Source: Leifsonia sp. Root1293 (GTDB lineage Bacteria > Actinomycetota > Actinomycetes > Actinomycetales > Microbacteriaceae). From it: a DNA stretch of 64,000 nucleotides. Position numbers and translations under genes: made by a program. The stretch lies in the NCBI RefSeq assembly GCF_001425325.1, contig NZ_LMEH01000001.1:1392688-1456687 (forward strand). Reading direction: 5' to 3'. A model generated the notes under the pieces. It worked only from the letters and a program-made list of their open reading frames with translations, was not told the DNA's origin and searched no databases. Shown here piece after piece: positions 44,944 to 56,218 of the stretch (positions within the stretch are counted from its first letter, which is position 1; every line of letters starts with the position of its first letter).

Positions 44944-46369
44944 GTCCGGCCTCCTCGTCGGCGGGGTCGTCGGCCGTTCGATCGGCGGACCGATCGGCTG
45001 GTTCGTCGGCGGGTGCGTCGAATCCGGCCGCAGCACCGGCACCCGTCACCGCGTCGTCCGCTCCGTCGGCATCCGGCGGCAGGTCATCCAGCGGATGCGC
45101 CAGCTCATCGGGGCCGAGCCGGGCTATGAGCAGCGTGGCCAGAGCCAGGCCCACGGGCACGAGTCCGGCGAACAGGAACGCCGGGGCGACGCCGATCGCC
45201 TCGCCGACGGGGCCGGCGATAGCCATCGAGAGCGGCATAAATGCCAGCGAGACGAAGAAGTCGAGGCTCGAGACACGGCCCAGCATCGAGGGCGGAACGC
45301 GCCGCTGCAGCAGGGTGCCCCACACCACGCTGGCACCGGAGAAGAGGAGGCCCGTGATGAACAGGGCGATCACCATGACCCAGAGCTGGCTGGTGTAGCC
45401 GATGATTGCGAGCGGCGCGCATCCGACGCCCCAACCCAGAATCATCAGGGTGAGGTAGCGGCGCGGCAGCTTGAGCGAGGCCACCGTCAGCGACCCGATC
45501 GCACCGCCGACGCCGAAAGCCGCGAGCGCCAGCGCGAACGCACCGGCTCCACCACCCGTCTGGTCTTTGACGGCGAATGGCAGCAGCACCTCGATCGGCC
45601 CCATGATCACGAGGATCAGCAGGATCGAGAACATGAGGGTGGCGAACAACCACCGGGTCTTCACCATGTAGCTGAAGCCCGATCGCAGGTCGAGGAAGGT
45701 CTCGACGAGGAGATGCCGGCGCTCACGGTCTGCTTCACCCTCGAGATCGCGACGCACCGGAGTGGTGCGCATGAGGTACAGCGACACTGCTGCCCCGATC
45801 TGGAGCACGGCGATCACCAGGAAGGCGAGCCCGGGGGCGAAGAGTGCGATGAGCGCGCTGGCCATGGCTGGTCCCGCTGCGTTCATGACGGCCGGCCGCA
45901 GCACGCCCTCGATTCCGTTGGCAGCGAGCAACTGGTCGGCGGGGATGATCGCCGGCAGCCACGCCGAGTAGGCCGGGTAGAAGAAGCCGTCTGCCACCCC
46001 GAGCACGAACGCGATGACGGCGAGGTGCCAGACCTCGATGGTGCCGGTGAGCGCGAGGACGGCTGCCGTGGCGAACGCCAGGCCCCGCAGACTCTCGCAG
46101 GCGAGGAGGATGCGCCGCTGCGGAATGCGGTCGGCCGCCACTCCCCCGAACAGCACCGCCAGAACCAGGCCGATGCTCGCGCCGACGGCCACCAGTGACA
46201 GGTCGACCGGGCTGCCGCCGAGTTGGACGACCTGCCAGACGGATGCCACCAGCCAGCAGCCGCCGCTGAACAGCGAGAAGGTGAGGGCGACGACGAGCAG
46301 CCTGTACTGGCCGTCGGCGAACGGCTTCAGGGCGCGAGGAAGGCGCGTCGCGGCATCCGTCGTCGCCAT
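44921..46369 (-). CDS. MFS transporter (12-helix exporter, DHA3-like)
   Basis: 482 residues with 12 membrane helices. It resembles macrolide/enterobactin-type exporters: FSLFSGGCWLVASVWQVVQLGGSP in helix 1-2, GGVAADRIPQRRIL (motif A), and LGRVSSLDFFVSLAFMPL in helix 10. A cytoplasmic C-terminal tail of about 70 residues is Ala/Asp-rich with repeated ADxxAD units (ADEPADRSADRTADDPADEE). The substrate is unknown. Its 3' end overlaps the Clp-N-like gene, giving translational coupling. Confidence 0.9.
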   Translation of the reverse strand: MATTDAATRLPRALKPFADGQYRLLVVALTFSLFSGGCWLVASVWQVVQLGGSPVDLSLVAVGASIGLVLAVLFGGVAADRIPQRRILLACESLRGLAFATAAVLALTGTIEVWHLAVIAFVLGVADGFFYPAYSAWLPAIIPADQLLAANGIEGVLRPAVMNAAGPAMASALIALFAPGLAFLVIAVLQIGAAVSLYLMRTTPVRRDLEGEADRERRHLLVETFLDLRSGFSYMVKTRWLFATLMFSILLILVIMGPIEVLLPFAVKDQTGGGAGAFALALAAFGVGGAIGSLTVASLKLPRRYLTLMILGWGVGCAPLAIIGYTSQLWVMVIALFITGLLFSGASVVWGTLLQRRVPPSMLGRVSSLDFFVSLAFMPLSMAIAGPVGEAIGVAPAFLFAGLVPVGLALATLLIARLGPDELAHPLDDLPPDADGADDAVTGAGAAAGFDAPADEPADRSADRTADDPADEEAGRERRSGG

Positions 46370-46475
46370 GTCGGTCCCCCGTCGAGCGTCGTGTGCGCTG
46401 CGTGCGAGCGCTATCCGTCAACGCTACACAGAGGCACCGACGCGCGGCAGGGCCGAACGGCCATCGATCAGCGAG

Positions 46476-47462
46476 CTAGTGCCACTTCGAGGCGAGGTGG
46501 TCGGCCACGATCCTCCGGATGGTGCCCGAGTGGGAGCGCAGCACGATGGATTCGGTGCGCAGCGTCGGCCCCCGCCGGCTCACTCCGGCGACCAGACCAC
46601 CGTCGGTGACGCCCGTGGCCACGAAGATGGTGTTGTTGCCGGCGACCAGATCGTCGGCCTCGTACGTGCGATCCATGTCGAGGCCGGCCGCGATGCCCTT
46701 CTCGCGCTCCTCGTCGTTGCGGGGGGCGAGCCTGGTCTGCATGAAGCCGCCGAGTGCCTTGATGGCGGCCGCCGTGGTGATTCCCTCCGGGCTGCCGCCG
46801 ATGCCGACGCACATGTCGATGCGCGACTCGTACCGGGCCGCGTTGATGCCGCCGGCCACGTCGCCGTCGAGCATGAGGCGGGTTCCGGCTCCGGCCGCCC
46901 GGATCTCGGCGATGAGCCCCTCGTGGCGAGGCCGGTCGAGCACCGCGACACGGAGTTCCCCGACGTCCTTGCCGATCGCCTTCGCGAACGCGCGGATGTT
47001 GTCGCCGATGGGGCGCTCGATGTCGATGACGCCGGCTCCGGCCGCGTTGGTGACGATCTTGTCCATGTAGAAGACCGAGGACGCGTCGAGCATCGTTCCC
47101 CGGTCTGAGACGGCGATGACCGACAGGGCGTTCTGCCGACCGGCCGCCGTCAGGCTGGTACCGTCGATCGGGTCGACCGCGATGTCGCAGGCCGGGCCTC
47201 GACCGTTGCCGACGTGCTCGCCGTTGAAGAGCATGGGCGCCTCGTCCTTCTCGCCCTCACCGATCACGATGAGTCCGTCGAAGTTCACCGTGGCGAGGAA
47301 CGCGCGCATGGCATCGACAGCCGCCTTGTCCGCGCTGTTCTTCTCGCCGCGGCCGATCCACGGCACGGCACGGATCGAGGCGGCCTCGGTGGCGCGCACG
47401 AGTTCGAGGGCGAGGTTGCGATCGGGGTGCTGATCGAGGCTGGCGGTTTCGGAGGTGTTCAT
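46476..47462 (-). CDS. glpX: class II fructose-1,6-bisphosphatase (GlpX), first copy
   Basis: A gluconeogenic enzyme that dephosphorylates fructose 1,6-bisphosphate, Mn2+- or Mg2+-dependent, inositol-phosphatase fold. 328 residues with GEGEKDEAPMLF (metal-binding acids), DIAVDPIDGTSLTAAG (active-site loop) and GIGGSPEGITTAAAIKALGG. ATG at 47462 has GGGAGGACC upstream. It is downstream of the paralogue glpX2 and near fba. In actinobacteria this enzyme is usually the essential FBPase. Confidence 0.95.
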   Translation of the reverse strand: MNTSETASLDQHPDRNLALELVRATEAASIRAVPWIGRGEKNSADKAAVDAMRAFLATVNFDGLIVIGEGEKDEAPMLFNGEHVGNGRGPACDIAVDPIDGTSLTAAGRQNALSVIAVSDRGTMLDASSVFYMDKIVTNAAGAGVIDIERPIGDNIRAFAKAIGKDVGELRVAVLDRPRHEGLIAEIRAAGAGTRLMLDGDVAGGINAARYESRIDMCVGIGGSPEGITTAAAIKALGGFMQTRLAPRNDEEREKGIAAGLDMDRTYEADDLVAGNNTIFVATGVTDGGLVAGVSRRGPTLRTESIVLRSHSGTIRRIVADHLASKWH

Positions 47463-47500
47463 CTGGGTCCTCCCGGACGCATTCGACGACTGATGGCCCA

Positions 47501-47743
47501 TCATCGGACCGCGGTCGACCGGTCGGCCACCGCCTCTTCGAGCCTAGCCTTCGGCGTGTCGTCGAGACCGTCGACCGGTGCGTCCTGCCCCGAAAGTTCG
47601 TTCGTTCTTAACGTTCCGGGCGGGGTTGCCGCCCCGATCGCGTCCAGAACGTCGACCAAGGTCGACGGATCGCCCACATTTCCAGGCACGACGACGTACG
47701 TGATGGCTCGGCCGTCGTATGCCTCGACCGACCATACGGACAC
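47501..47743 (-). CDS. small protein between the two glpX genes, unknown function
   Basis: An 80-residue frame. GTG at 47743 gives SVWSVEAYDGRAITYVVVPG, a plausible beta-rich start; the end is charged (EEAVADRSTAVR). No ribosome-binding site is clear. It is transcribed in the same direction between the two FBPase paralogues (29 bases after glpX2, 38 before glpX). I recognise no family; coding quality is moderate. Confidence 0.5.
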   Translation of the reverse strand: MSVWSVEAYDGRAITYVVVPGNVGDPSTLVDVLDAIGAATPPGTLRTNELSGQDAPVDGLDDTPKARLEEAVADRSTAVR

Positions 47744-47771
47744 CCCGGGTAGAGAAGACGGACGGATGCCG

Positions 47772-48725
47772 TCAGCCGATCGAGACGGACGTGCCGCCAG
47801 TGCCCAGCGTCCAGCTGTGAACAGCGCCCGCGGGCGACACCGGTGCGAGGCGGGCCCCATCGCCCAGGTCGATTCCCGTGATCGAGCTCACGACCACGAA
47901 GGCGTCGGCGGAGCAGATCTCGGTGCCCGTGAACGTCTGCGCTGCATCGAGACCGGCTGAGGCGAGCCGCTGCGCTTCCTCCGGGCCCTGCGGCGCGAAG
48001 CGGCCCAACATGGTGCCGCCCAGCATCCGCGCGGCCGCCGCTGTGATGACGCCCTCGGGAGCACCGCCGATTCCGAGCAGCAGGTCGAGGTCGCCGCCGG
48101 GCAGCAACGCCCGGATGGCACGCTCGACGTCACCGTCGGCGAACAGCTCGACGCGCGCACCGGCGGCCGCCGCATCCGCCGCGAACCGGGCGTTCCTCGC
48201 GCGATCCTGCACGGCGACGGCCAACTCGGAGACCGGGCGGCCCGTGCGCACCGAGAGACGCTCGAGGGTGACGGCCACCGGTTCGTCGAGGGAGCGGGCC
48301 GCGTCGGGCACCCACGACACCAGCTTCTGCATGTAGTAGGCCGGCCCGAGGTCCAGAAGCGCTCCACGCGGTGCCACGGCGAGCAGAACGATGGCTCCGG
48401 GCACCCCGGCAGCCGCCGATCGCGTGCCGTCGACGGGGTCGACGGCGATGTCGACAGCCGGCACGGATGCGGCGGAGCCATCCGCCTGCGCCGTAGCCCC
48501 GAACCGTTCGCCCACGAACAGCATCGGAGCGGCGTCCTTCTCCCCTTCGCCCACGACGACACGGCCATCCACGTGCACGCCCTCGAGGGCGCCCCGCAAG
48601 GCGACCACCGCGGCTGAGTCGACGGCGTCCTTGTCACCCGAGCCGACCAGGGGGTGCACGGCGCGAGCCGCCACCCGGGTCGCATCGACGAAGGCCTGCT
48701 CGAGTGCCGGGGTGATGACTGTCAT
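47772..48725 (-). CDS. class II fructose-1,6-bisphosphatase-like protein, second copy
   Basis: 317 residues, a divergent paralogue of the downstream glpX. Metal motifs GEGEKDAAPMLF and DIAVDPVDGT are kept, as is GIGGAPEGVITAAAARMLGG, but the loop after the second motif reads RSAAAG instead of SLTAAG, and the N-terminus is shorter. It may have a different sugar-phosphate preference (for example sedoheptulose bisphosphate). It is divergent from fba over 141 bases. Confidence 0.88.
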   Translation of the reverse strand: MTVITPALEQAFVDATRVAARAVHPLVGSGDKDAVDSAAVVALRGALEGVHVDGRVVVGEGEKDAAPMLFVGERFGATAQADGSAASVPAVDIAVDPVDGTRSAAAGVPGAIVLLAVAPRGALLDLGPAYYMQKLVSWVPDAARSLDEPVAVTLERLSVRTGRPVSELAVAVQDRARNARFAADAAAAGARVELFADGDVERAIRALLPGGDLDLLLGIGGAPEGVITAAAARMLGGTMLGRFAPQGPEEAQRLASAGLDAAQTFTGTEICSADAFVVVSSITGIDLGDGARLAPVSPAGAVHSWTLGTGGTSVSIG

Positions 48726-48866
48726 GGGTCAATCCTCCCGGACATGACGCGCGCATCACGGCGGCGGCATCCGCGCGCCGGCCGCCCGCCATGCGTCCGG
48801 CATCCGCCCTGTCGACGACTGGATAGACTTCGAGGACACCCCGCAGACATTCCCGAAGGAGTCGCC

Positions 48867-49892
<1,026 letters not shown>

Positions 49893-49898
49893 GTCCTG

Positions 49899-50663
49899 AT
49901 GGCTGAGAACCCGACTCCTGACCCTGTGGACGGGTCGGGTTCCCAGCCTGCCGCCACGCCTGAGAGCTCTGCACCCGCGCCGGAGAACAGCCCGGCCCAG
50001 CCGGTCGACACGCGACCGAAGCCGCAGTTCGGCGAGCTCGCGCCTCCCGGCTGGGTGTGGACTCCTCCCGCCGACTCGAAGACGGGCCATCAGCAGGAGC
50101 CGATGGTCGTCCACAAGCCGGCGCACGGACACAACGCCCCGCAGACACCGCCGCAGGACGCGAAGCCGCCGAAGGCGGCCAGGGCTCAGCGCGCTCCGAA
50201 GCAGAAGACTCCCTCCGGCACACTGTTCGGAAGTGAGGCGGCCCCTGTTCCCCACGCACCGTCCGAGCTCCCGGCCGACCCCCAGGCCGCCCCGGCGTGG
50301 GACCGCCCGGTGACGCTCGCCCTTCTCGTGCTCGGGATCTTCGGCGTCGTGCTCTCGATCCAGCTGCAGTCGGGCATCACGCAGTCGATCGCGATCGTGC
50401 ACGCTCAGGAGGGCATCGGCGACTACACGCCGGCATCCGTCGTTTCGACGATCGTCATGATCGGAGGCATCGTGCAGGTCGTTCTCTGGCTGCTCGCCGC
50501 CGGCCTGTCGCTCCTGCAGATCCGCCGCCGACGCCGGGCCTTCTGGATTCCGATCGTCGTCGGGGTGCTCTCGGCGATCGCCGTGATCTTCGTGATGACG
50601 ACTGTGCTGCTGACGGATACAACCCTGCTCAACCACTTCGCCGAGCTGTCCAAGACGCAGTAA
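49899..50663 (+). CDS. DUF6264-like membrane protein
   Basis: 254 residues with a long Pro/Ala-rich cytoplasmic N-terminus (QFGELAPPGWVWTP motif near residues 44-57, matching the actinobacterial DUF6264 pattern as I recall it) and three C-terminal membrane helices (TLALLVLGIFGVVLSIQL; VVSTIVMIGGIVQVVLWLLA; FWIPIVVGVLSAIAVIFVM). Function unknown. It begins 6 bases after fba and is co-transcribed with it. Confidence 0.75.
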   Translation: MAENPTPDPVDGSGSQPAATPESSAPAPENSPAQPVDTRPKPQFGELAPPGWVWTPPADSKTGHQQEPMVVHKPAHGHNAPQTPPQDAKPPKAARAQRAPKQKTPSGTLFGSEAAPVPHAPSELPADPQAAPAWDRPVTLALLVLGIFGVVLSIQLQSGITQSIAIVHAQEGIGDYTPASVVSTIVMIGGIVQVVLWLLAAGLSLLQIRRRRRAFWIPIVVGVLSAIAVIFVMTTVLLTDTTLLNHFAELSKTQ

Positions 50664-50704
50664 TCGGCGCCGACGCGAGAGCCGCATCGGTGCCGCTCAG
50701 CCGC

Positions 50705-50721
50705 GCGCCTCGGCTAGGCGC
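50705..50721. terminator. possible bidirectional terminator between DUF6264-like and ispH genes
   Basis: GCGCCT-CGGCT-AGGCGC, a 6-bp stem with a 5-base loop, sits midway between the two convergent stops (50663 and 50734). Short but symmetrical and well placed; no T-run on either side. Confidence 0.4.
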
Positions 50722-50733
50722 CCCTTCCTCGCT

Positions 50734-51807
50734 CTAGGAGGAGACGCGGCCGCCGAGAGCGCGCTCGTCCTGCTTGCCCTGGAGATCCTTGCGGAGCTCC
50801 TTCGGCAGCGAGAACATCAGGTCCTCCTCGGCCGTCTTCACGACCTCGATGTCGCCGTATCCCGCATCCGCGAGATCGCGCAGCACCTCTTCGACGAGCT
50901 CCTCGGGAACCGAGGCTCCACTGGTCACGCCGACTGTCGCGACGCCGTCGAGCCATTCCTGCTTGATCTCGCTGGAGTAGTCGACGCGGTAGGCGGCACT
51001 GGCGCCGTATTCGAGGGCGACCTCGACGAGGCGCACGCTGTTGGAGCTGTTGGCCGAGCCGACCACGATGACCAGTTCCGCACCAGCGGCGACCTTCTTG
51101 ATGGCCACCTGGCGGTTCTGGGTCGCGTAGCAGATGTCGTCCGACGGCGGGTCCTGCAGGTTGGGGAACTTCTCACGCAGCCGGCGCACGGTCTCCATGG
51201 TCTCGTCGACGGAGAGAGTGGTCTGAGACAGCCACACCACCTTGTCGGGGTCCTGGACGACGAGATCGTCGACGTCGGCCGGGCTATTGACGATGGTGAC
51301 GTGATCGGGCGCCTCACCGGCGGTTCCCTCGACCTCCTCGTGACCTTCGTGGCCGATCAGCAGGATCTCGAAGTCGTCGCGCGCGAAGCGAACGGCCTCG
51401 CGGTGCACCTTGGTCACCAACGGGCAGGTGGCGTCGATCGCCAGGAGTCCGCGATCGGCTGCTGCGTTGACGACGGCCGGCGAGACTCCGTGAGCACTGA
51501 AGACGACGTGGGCGCCCGACGGCACCTCGTCGACCTCCTCGACGAAGATCGCACCCTTCTTCTCGAGCTCCGTCACGACGTGGATGTTGTGCACGATCTG
51601 CTTGCGCACGTACACCGGGGCACCGTAGTGCTCCAGCGCCTTCTCCACGGCGATGACAGCTCGGTCGACACCGGCGCAGTATCCGCGGGGGGCCGCGAGC
51701 AGCACCTTCTTCTGTCCGAGCACCGGGGTATTCTTGAGCCGCCCCCGCACGCCGGGAATTCGCGGCATTCCGAGGCCGATGGGCGGGGCTTCCGTACTGC
51801 TGGTCAC
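50734..51807 (-). CDS. ispH: 4-hydroxy-3-methylbut-2-enyl diphosphate reductase (IspH/LytB)
   Basis: The last enzyme of the MEP isoprenoid pathway, reducing HMBPP to IPP and DMAPP with a [4Fe-4S] cluster. About 357 residues. The cluster cysteines are in [20 protein letters not shown] and ICYATQNRQ. The start is uncertain: GTG at 51807 fits the 49-base gap to xseA, ATG at 51768 is the alternative, and a longer frame would run into xseA. It is divergent from xseA, sharing a promoter region of about 50 bases. Confidence 0.95.
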   Translation of the reverse strand: MTSSTEAPPIGLGMPRIPGVRGRLKNTPVLGQKKVLLAAPRGYCAGVDRAVIAVEKALEHYGAPVYVRKQIVHNIHVVTELEKKGAIFVEEVDEVPSGAHVVFSAHGVSPAVVNAAADRGLLAIDATCPLVTKVHREAVRFARDDFEILLIGHEGHEEVEGTAGEAPDHVTIVNSPADVDDLVVQDPDKVVWLSQTTLSVDETMETVRRLREKFPNLQDPPSDDICYATQNRQVAIKKVAAGAELVIVVGSANSSNSVRLVEVALEYGASAAYRVDYSSEIKQEWLDGVATVGVTSGASVPEELVEEVLRDLADAGYGDIEVVKTAEEDLMFSLPKELRKDLQGKQDERALGGRVSS

Positions 51808-51856
51808 GCCTTCGATTCTACCGGGGTGTTCCGGCATCACTTGGTGAGGGGCTTTC

Positions 51857-53182
51857 ATGACGGACGCGACGACGGATGCGACCACGGCTCCGCCGGCATC
51901 CACCGGTCCCAGCATGGAGTCTCCGTGGCCGGTCTCGGTGCTCACCACCAAGATCAAGGACTACATCGACCGGCTCGGCACGGTGTGGGTCGAGGGCGAG
52001 CTCACCCAGTGGAGCGTCTCGGGCGGCAACGTCTACGGCAAGCTCAAAGACCTGCACGCCGATGTCACCGTGAGCATCCAGCTGTGGTCGTCGGTGCGCG
52101 CCCGCCTCCGTGAGGACTTCACGCAGGGCGACAGGGTGGTCGCGCTCGTCAAGCCCAACTGGTGGACCAAGGGCGGAAGCCTCACCATGACCGTGGTGCA
52201 GCTGAAGCACGTCGGTCTCGGCGACATGCTGGAACGGCTGGAACGGCTGCGCAAGAAGCTCGCCGGCGAGGGCCTGTTCGATGCGGCCCGCAAGAAGCCG
52301 CTGCCGTTCCTGCCGCACTGCATCGGCCTGATCACGGGCAAGGACTCCGACGCCGAGAAGGACGTGCTGCGCAACGCGCAACTGCGCTGGCCGGCCGTCG
52401 ATTTCCGGGTGGTGCACGCCGCCGTCCAAGGAGACCGGTGTGCGCCGGAGGTGACGTCGGCCATCCTCAGGCTCGACGCCGACCCCGAGGTCGACGTCAT
52501 CATCGTGGCTCGCGGCGGCGGTGACTTCCAGAATCTGCTGGGCTTCAGCGACGAGCGCGTGCTCCGTGCTGCGGCATCCGCGACCACGCCCATCGTCAGC
52601 GCCATCGGGCACGAAGCCGATCGCCCCCTGCTCGACGATGTCGCCGACCTGCGCGCATCGACCCCGACGGATGCGGCCAAGCGCGTCGTCCCCGACGTGG
52701 CCGACGAGCTCGCACGCGTGCGGCAGGCCCGCGCCCGTCTGGGCACACGGCTCACCCACCTCCTCACGCACGAGACCGACCGCATCGTCCAGCTCCGCAG
52801 CCGGCCCGTTCTGGCCAATACGAGCTGGATCGTCGACCAGCGCGCCCAAGACCTCACCTACTATCTCGCCAGGGGTTCCGACCTGCTCGAGCGCACGATC
52901 GAGCGGGCGCAGGCCACCACCACCGAGCTGGCGACCCGCCTGCGCTCCCTGTCTCCCCAGGCCACACTCGACCGCGGCTACGCCATCGCTCAACTGCCCG
53001 ACGGCCACGTGCTGCGGCGGGCCGACCAGGCACCGGCCGGCACCCGCCTCGTGCTCACGCTGGCCGAGGGCGTGGTCGGAACGGAGTCCACCGGACCCGC
53101 GACGCGGGTGTCCGGCGCGAGCCCTGACGAGTCGGGTCCCGGCGAGTCGACGGCGGCGAGTGCGCCGTCGACGACGAAATAG
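51857..53182 (+). CDS. xseA: exodeoxyribonuclease VII large subunit
   Basis: The catalytic/DNA-binding subunit of ExoVII, which degrades single-stranded DNA. 441 residues: an N-terminal OB fold ([28 protein letters not shown]), the central nuclease domain with [34 protein letters not shown] and [27 protein letters not shown], and a C-terminal coiled coil ending in a variable tail. xseB follows after 10 bases, and the DUF4245 gene after that. Confidence 0.96.
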   Translation: MTDATTDATTAPPASTGPSMESPWPVSVLTTKIKDYIDRLGTVWVEGELTQWSVSGGNVYGKLKDLHADVTVSIQLWSSVRARLREDFTQGDRVVALVKPNWWTKGGSLTMTVVQLKHVGLGDMLERLERLRKKLAGEGLFDAARKKPLPFLPHCIGLITGKDSDAEKDVLRNAQLRWPAVDFRVVHAAVQGDRCAPEVTSAILRLDADPEVDVIIVARGGGDFQNLLGFSDERVLRAAASATTPIVSAIGHEADRPLLDDVADLRASTPTDAAKRVVPDVADELARVRQARARLGTRLTHLLTHETDRIVQLRSRPVLANTSWIVDQRAQDLTYYLARGSDLLERTIERAQATTTELATRLRSLSPQATLDRGYAIAQLPDGHVLRRADQAPAGTRLVLTLAEGVVGTESTGPATRVSGASPDESGPGESTAASAPSTTK

Positions 53183-53192
53183 AATGGATGCC

Positions 53193-53447
53193 ATGCCCAC
53201 GAACGACGACACCGCGAACCTCAGCTACGAGGAGGCCCGCGACGAACTCATCCGCGTCGTGAGCGCGCTCGAGCAGGGATCGTCGACGCTCGAGCAGTCG
53301 CTCGCGCTGTGGGAGCGCGGCGAGCAGCTCGCCCGGCGCTGCGAGGAATGGCTGATCGGTGCGAAGGCGCGCCTCGAGGCTGCACGCGCAGGGGCATCAG
53401 TCCCGTCGGCGGCATCCGGAGCGCCTCTCGCATCGGACGCCGTCTGA
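53193..53447 (+). CDS. xseB: exodeoxyribonuclease VII small subunit
   Basis: An 84-residue helical subunit that packs around Xse[47 protein letters not shown] is the conserved core; the C-terminal Ala/Ser tail is variable. Two ATGs are possible, at 53184 and 53193; the second has a better-placed GGA. Its stop overlaps the next gene's start by one base (TGATG). Confidence 0.95.
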   Translation: MPTNDDTANLSYEEARDELIRVVSALEQGSSTLEQSLALWERGEQLARRCEEWLIGAKARLEAARAGASVPSAASGAPLASDAV

Positions 53448-54088
53448 TGGCCGGCAAGCCTCCCCGCGTCGTCGCCGAGCTCGGCCGTCCCGAGACGCCA
53501 GAGGAGACGGCAGCACGGAAGGCCGAGAACTCGCGGCTCTACAGGGCTCGCAAGACCCCGAACAACCTCGTGCTCTCTCTGATCGTCTGCGTGGCGGTGG
53601 CCTTCGTGATCTTCCTCGCCGTCCCCCGCGGCGACATGAACTTCGACAACACCGTCGACTGGAAGGCACTGTCGGCGACGGCCCAGACCGGCGTTCCCGA
53701 AACTCTCGCCAGCCCCGACCTGCCCGATGGGTGGCGGTCGAACACGGCCGTCTACCGCGCTGGCGCGGCCGACGGCGTCGACGTCTGGTTCATCGGCTTC
53801 CTCACCCCGAGCGACGAGTTCATCGGGATGAGCCAGGCCTTCGACGCCAACGACACCTGGGTGGCATCCGAGCTGAAGAACACCCTCGCGACGGGCTCTG
53901 TCACCATCGACGGCGTCGACTGGACCATCTACGACAACAGGGCGTCGACCGACGACCTGGGCAACGCCCGCTACGCTCTCGTCACGACGGCGGGCGAGAG
54001 CACCTGGGTGCTCTCCGGCACGGGCACCCCGTCGGAATTCACGACGCTCGCGAAGTCTCTCACCCCCACGATCACCGCCGAGGAGTAA
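53447..54088 (+). CDS. DUF4245-family single-pass membrane protein
   Basis: 213 residues: an N-terminal basic segment with PETPEETAARKAENSRLYRARKT, one membrane helix (NLVLSLIVCVAVAFVIFLAV), and an extracytoplasmic domain (MNFDNTVDWKALSATAQ, LPDGWRSNTAVY, TWVLSGTG). It matches DUF4245, an actinobacterial family of unknown function usually found near xseAB and fumarase, as here. Co-transcribed with xseB through a one-base overlap. Confidence 0.88.
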   Translation: MAGKPPRVVAELGRPETPEETAARKAENSRLYRARKTPNNLVLSLIVCVAVAFVIFLAVPRGDMNFDNTVDWKALSATAQTGVPETLASPDLPDGWRSNTAVYRAGAADGVDVWFIGFLTPSDEFIGMSQAFDANDTWVASELKNTLATGSVTIDGVDWTIYDNRASTDDLGNARYALVTTAGESTWVLSGTGTPSEFTTLAKSLTPTITAEE

Positions 54089-54094
54089 CCACGG

Positions 54095-54751
54095 ATGACG
54101 ACAGTTCCCGAACAGACGACGCACACCCCGTCGAGCGCGTGGCGGGAACTCCGCCGCGGCAACGAGAGGTTCGTCGCGGGTGAACCACAGCATCCCAATC
54201 AGGATGTCGGCAGACGAGGCGTCATCGCCGCCGGGCAGGCTCCCATCGCCGCACTCTTCGGCTGCAGCGACTCCAGGCTGTCGGCCGAGATCATCTTCGA
54301 TCTGGGTCTCGGCGACCTGTTCGTGGTTCGCAACGCCGGCCAGACCATCTCCGAATCGGTGCTGGGATCTCTCGAGTACGCCGTGGGTGTTCTCGGCGTT
54401 CCGCTCATCCTCGTGCTAGGGCACGACGAGTGCGGTGCCGTGAAGGCCGCCATCGACTCCGTGGTTCCGGATGCCGCTCCCCTGCCGGTGCACATCCAGG
54501 CGCTCATCGACAAGATCATGCCCGCCGTCAACCGTGTCGTCGGCCCCGCGGGCGACGAGCCGATCGACCCGTCCGACATCGACGCCTCGTTCGTCGGACG
54601 CGAGCACCTGCGCGACACCGTGGCCGAGCTGCTGGAGTCCAGCGAGATGATCAGCGAGGCCATCGCAGAAGGTAGATTGGCTATCGTCGGCGCGAATTAC
54701 AGGCTCGTCGAGGGCCGCGCCGAAACCGACATCGTCGTCGGCACGGTCTAG
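54095..54751 (+). CDS. beta-class carbonic anhydrase
   Basis: Interconverts CO2 and bicarbonate with zinc. 218 residues; zinc ligands Cys57, His110 and Cys113 (FGCSDSR and [10 protein letters not shown]) with the Asp59-Arg61 dyad, all intact. [21 protein letters not shown] follows. It begins 6 bases after the DUF4245 gene and lies 25 bases before fumC, likely one operon. Bicarbonate supply to carboxylases is the probable role. Confidence 0.94.
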   Translation: MTTVPEQTTHTPSSAWRELRRGNERFVAGEPQHPNQDVGRRGVIAAGQAPIAALFGCSDSRLSAEIIFDLGLGDLFVVRNAGQTISESVLGSLEYAVGVLGVPLILVLGHDECGAVKAAIDSVVPDAAPLPVHIQALIDKIMPAVNRVVGPAGDEPIDPSDIDASFVGREHLRDTVAELLESSEMISEAIAEGRLAIVGANYRLVEGRAETDIVVGTV

Positions 54752-54776
54752 TGCCGAACATCACCTCTCGAAAGGC

Positions 54777-56201
54777 ATGACACACAACGTGAGCACCGCG
54801 GCTGAGTCCGAATACCGCATCGAACACGACACGATGGGAGAGGTGCGCGTTCCCGCCAACGCGCTGTACAGCGCCCAGACCCAGCGTGCCGTCGAGAACT
54901 TCCCGATCTCCGGATCGACGCTCGAGTCGGCGCAGATCGCCGCCCTCGCACGCATCAAGAAGTCGGCGGCGATCGCCAACGAGCGCCTCGGCGTGCTGAG
55001 CAGCGACGTCGCAGGTGCCATCGCCTCGGCGGCCGACGAGGTCATCTCCGGCAAGCACGACGCCGAATTCCCGGTCGACGTGTACCAGACGGGTTCCGGC
55101 ACGTCGTCGAACATGAACATGAACGAGGTGCTGGCGAACCTGGCCACCTCACGTCTCGGCAGCCCCGTGCACCCGAACGACCACGTGAACGCCTCGCAGT
55201 CGTCCAACGACGTGTTCCCGACCTCGGTGCACATCGCCGTGACCAGCGCCCTCATCGACGACCTCATCCCCGCTCTCGACCACCTCGCCGTCGCCTTCGA
55301 GGCCAAGGCCGAGCTGTGGTCCGGTGTCGTGAAGGCCGGCCGCACCCACCTCATGGACGCCACACCGGTCACCCTGGGCCAGGAGTTCGGCGGCTACGCC
55401 CGCCAGATGCGCCTCGGCATCGAGCGCGTGCAGTCCACACTCCCCCGTGTCGCCGAGGTCCCGCTCGGCGGAACCGCCGTCGGCACGGGCATCAACACTC
55501 CCGCCGGCTTCCCGCAGCTCGTCATCGAGCTGCTGCAGCAGGAGACCGAGCTTCCCATCACCGAGGCCGCCGATCACTTCGAGGCCCAGGCCAACCGCGA
55601 CGGCCTCGTCGACGCATCCGGAGCCCTCCGCACCATCGCCGTGAGCCTCACGAAGATCTCGAACGACATCCGCTGGATGGGATCGGGCCCGAACACCGGA
55701 CTCGGCGAGCTCAGCATCCCCGACCTGCAGCCCGGCTCCTCGATCATGCCCGGCAAGGTCAATCCCGTGATCCCCGAGGCCGTGCTCATGGTGGCCGCCC
55801 GCGTGATCGGCAACGACGCCACCATCGCCTGGAGCGGCGCCTCGGGCTCCTTCGAGCTCAACGTGCAGATCCCCGTGATGGGAACCGCGCTGCTCGAGTC
55901 GATCCGCCTGCTCACGAATGCCGCCAGGGTGCTCGCCGACAAGACCGTCGACGGACTGGAGGCCAACGTGGAGCGCGCCGCCGCCCTCGCCGGCATGTCG
56001 CCGTCGATCGTGACGCCGCTCAACAAGGTGATCGGCTACGAGGCAGCCGCGAAGGTGGCCAAGCACTCGGTCGCCCAGGGCATCACCGTGCGCGAGGCCG
56101 TCGTCGACCTCGGCTTCGTCGAGCGCGGTGAGGTGTCGGTCGAGCAGCTCGACAGCGCCCTCGACGTGCTGTCGATGACGCGCCCGCCGGTCAGGAACTA
56201 G
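54777..56201 (+). CDS. fumC: class II fumarate hydratase
   Basis: A TCA-cycle enzyme converting fumarate to malate, iron-independent. 474 residues with the superfamily signature [11 protein letters not shown] and [31 protein letters not shown] and [16 protein letters not shown]. The ATG at 54777 has AAAGG only one base away; a GTG four codons later ([14 protein letters not shown]) may be the real start. A strong hairpin terminator lies 40 bases after its stop. Confidence 0.96.
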   Translation: MTHNVSTAAESEYRIEHDTMGEVRVPANALYSAQTQRAVENFPISGSTLESAQIAALARIKKSAAIANERLGVLSSDVAGAIASAADEVISGKHDAEFPVDVYQTGSGTSSNMNMNEVLANLATSRLGSPVHPNDHVNASQSSNDVFPTSVHIAVTSALIDDLIPALDHLAVAFEAKAELWSGVVKAGRTHLMDATPVTLGQEFGGYARQMRLGIERVQSTLPRVAEVPLGGTAVGTGINTPAGFPQLVIELLQQETELPITEAADHFEAQANRDGLVDASGALRTIAVSLTKISNDIRWMGSGPNTGLGELSIPDLQPGSSIMPGKVNPVIPEAVLMVAARVIGNDATIAWSGASGSFELNVQIPVMGTALLESIRLLTNAARVLADKTVDGLEANVERAAALAGMSPSIVTPLNKVIGYEAAAKVAKHSVAQGITVREAVVDLGFVERGEVSVEQLDSALDVLSMTRPPVRN

Positions 56202-56218
56202 AGGCCCGCGCTCTCTTT

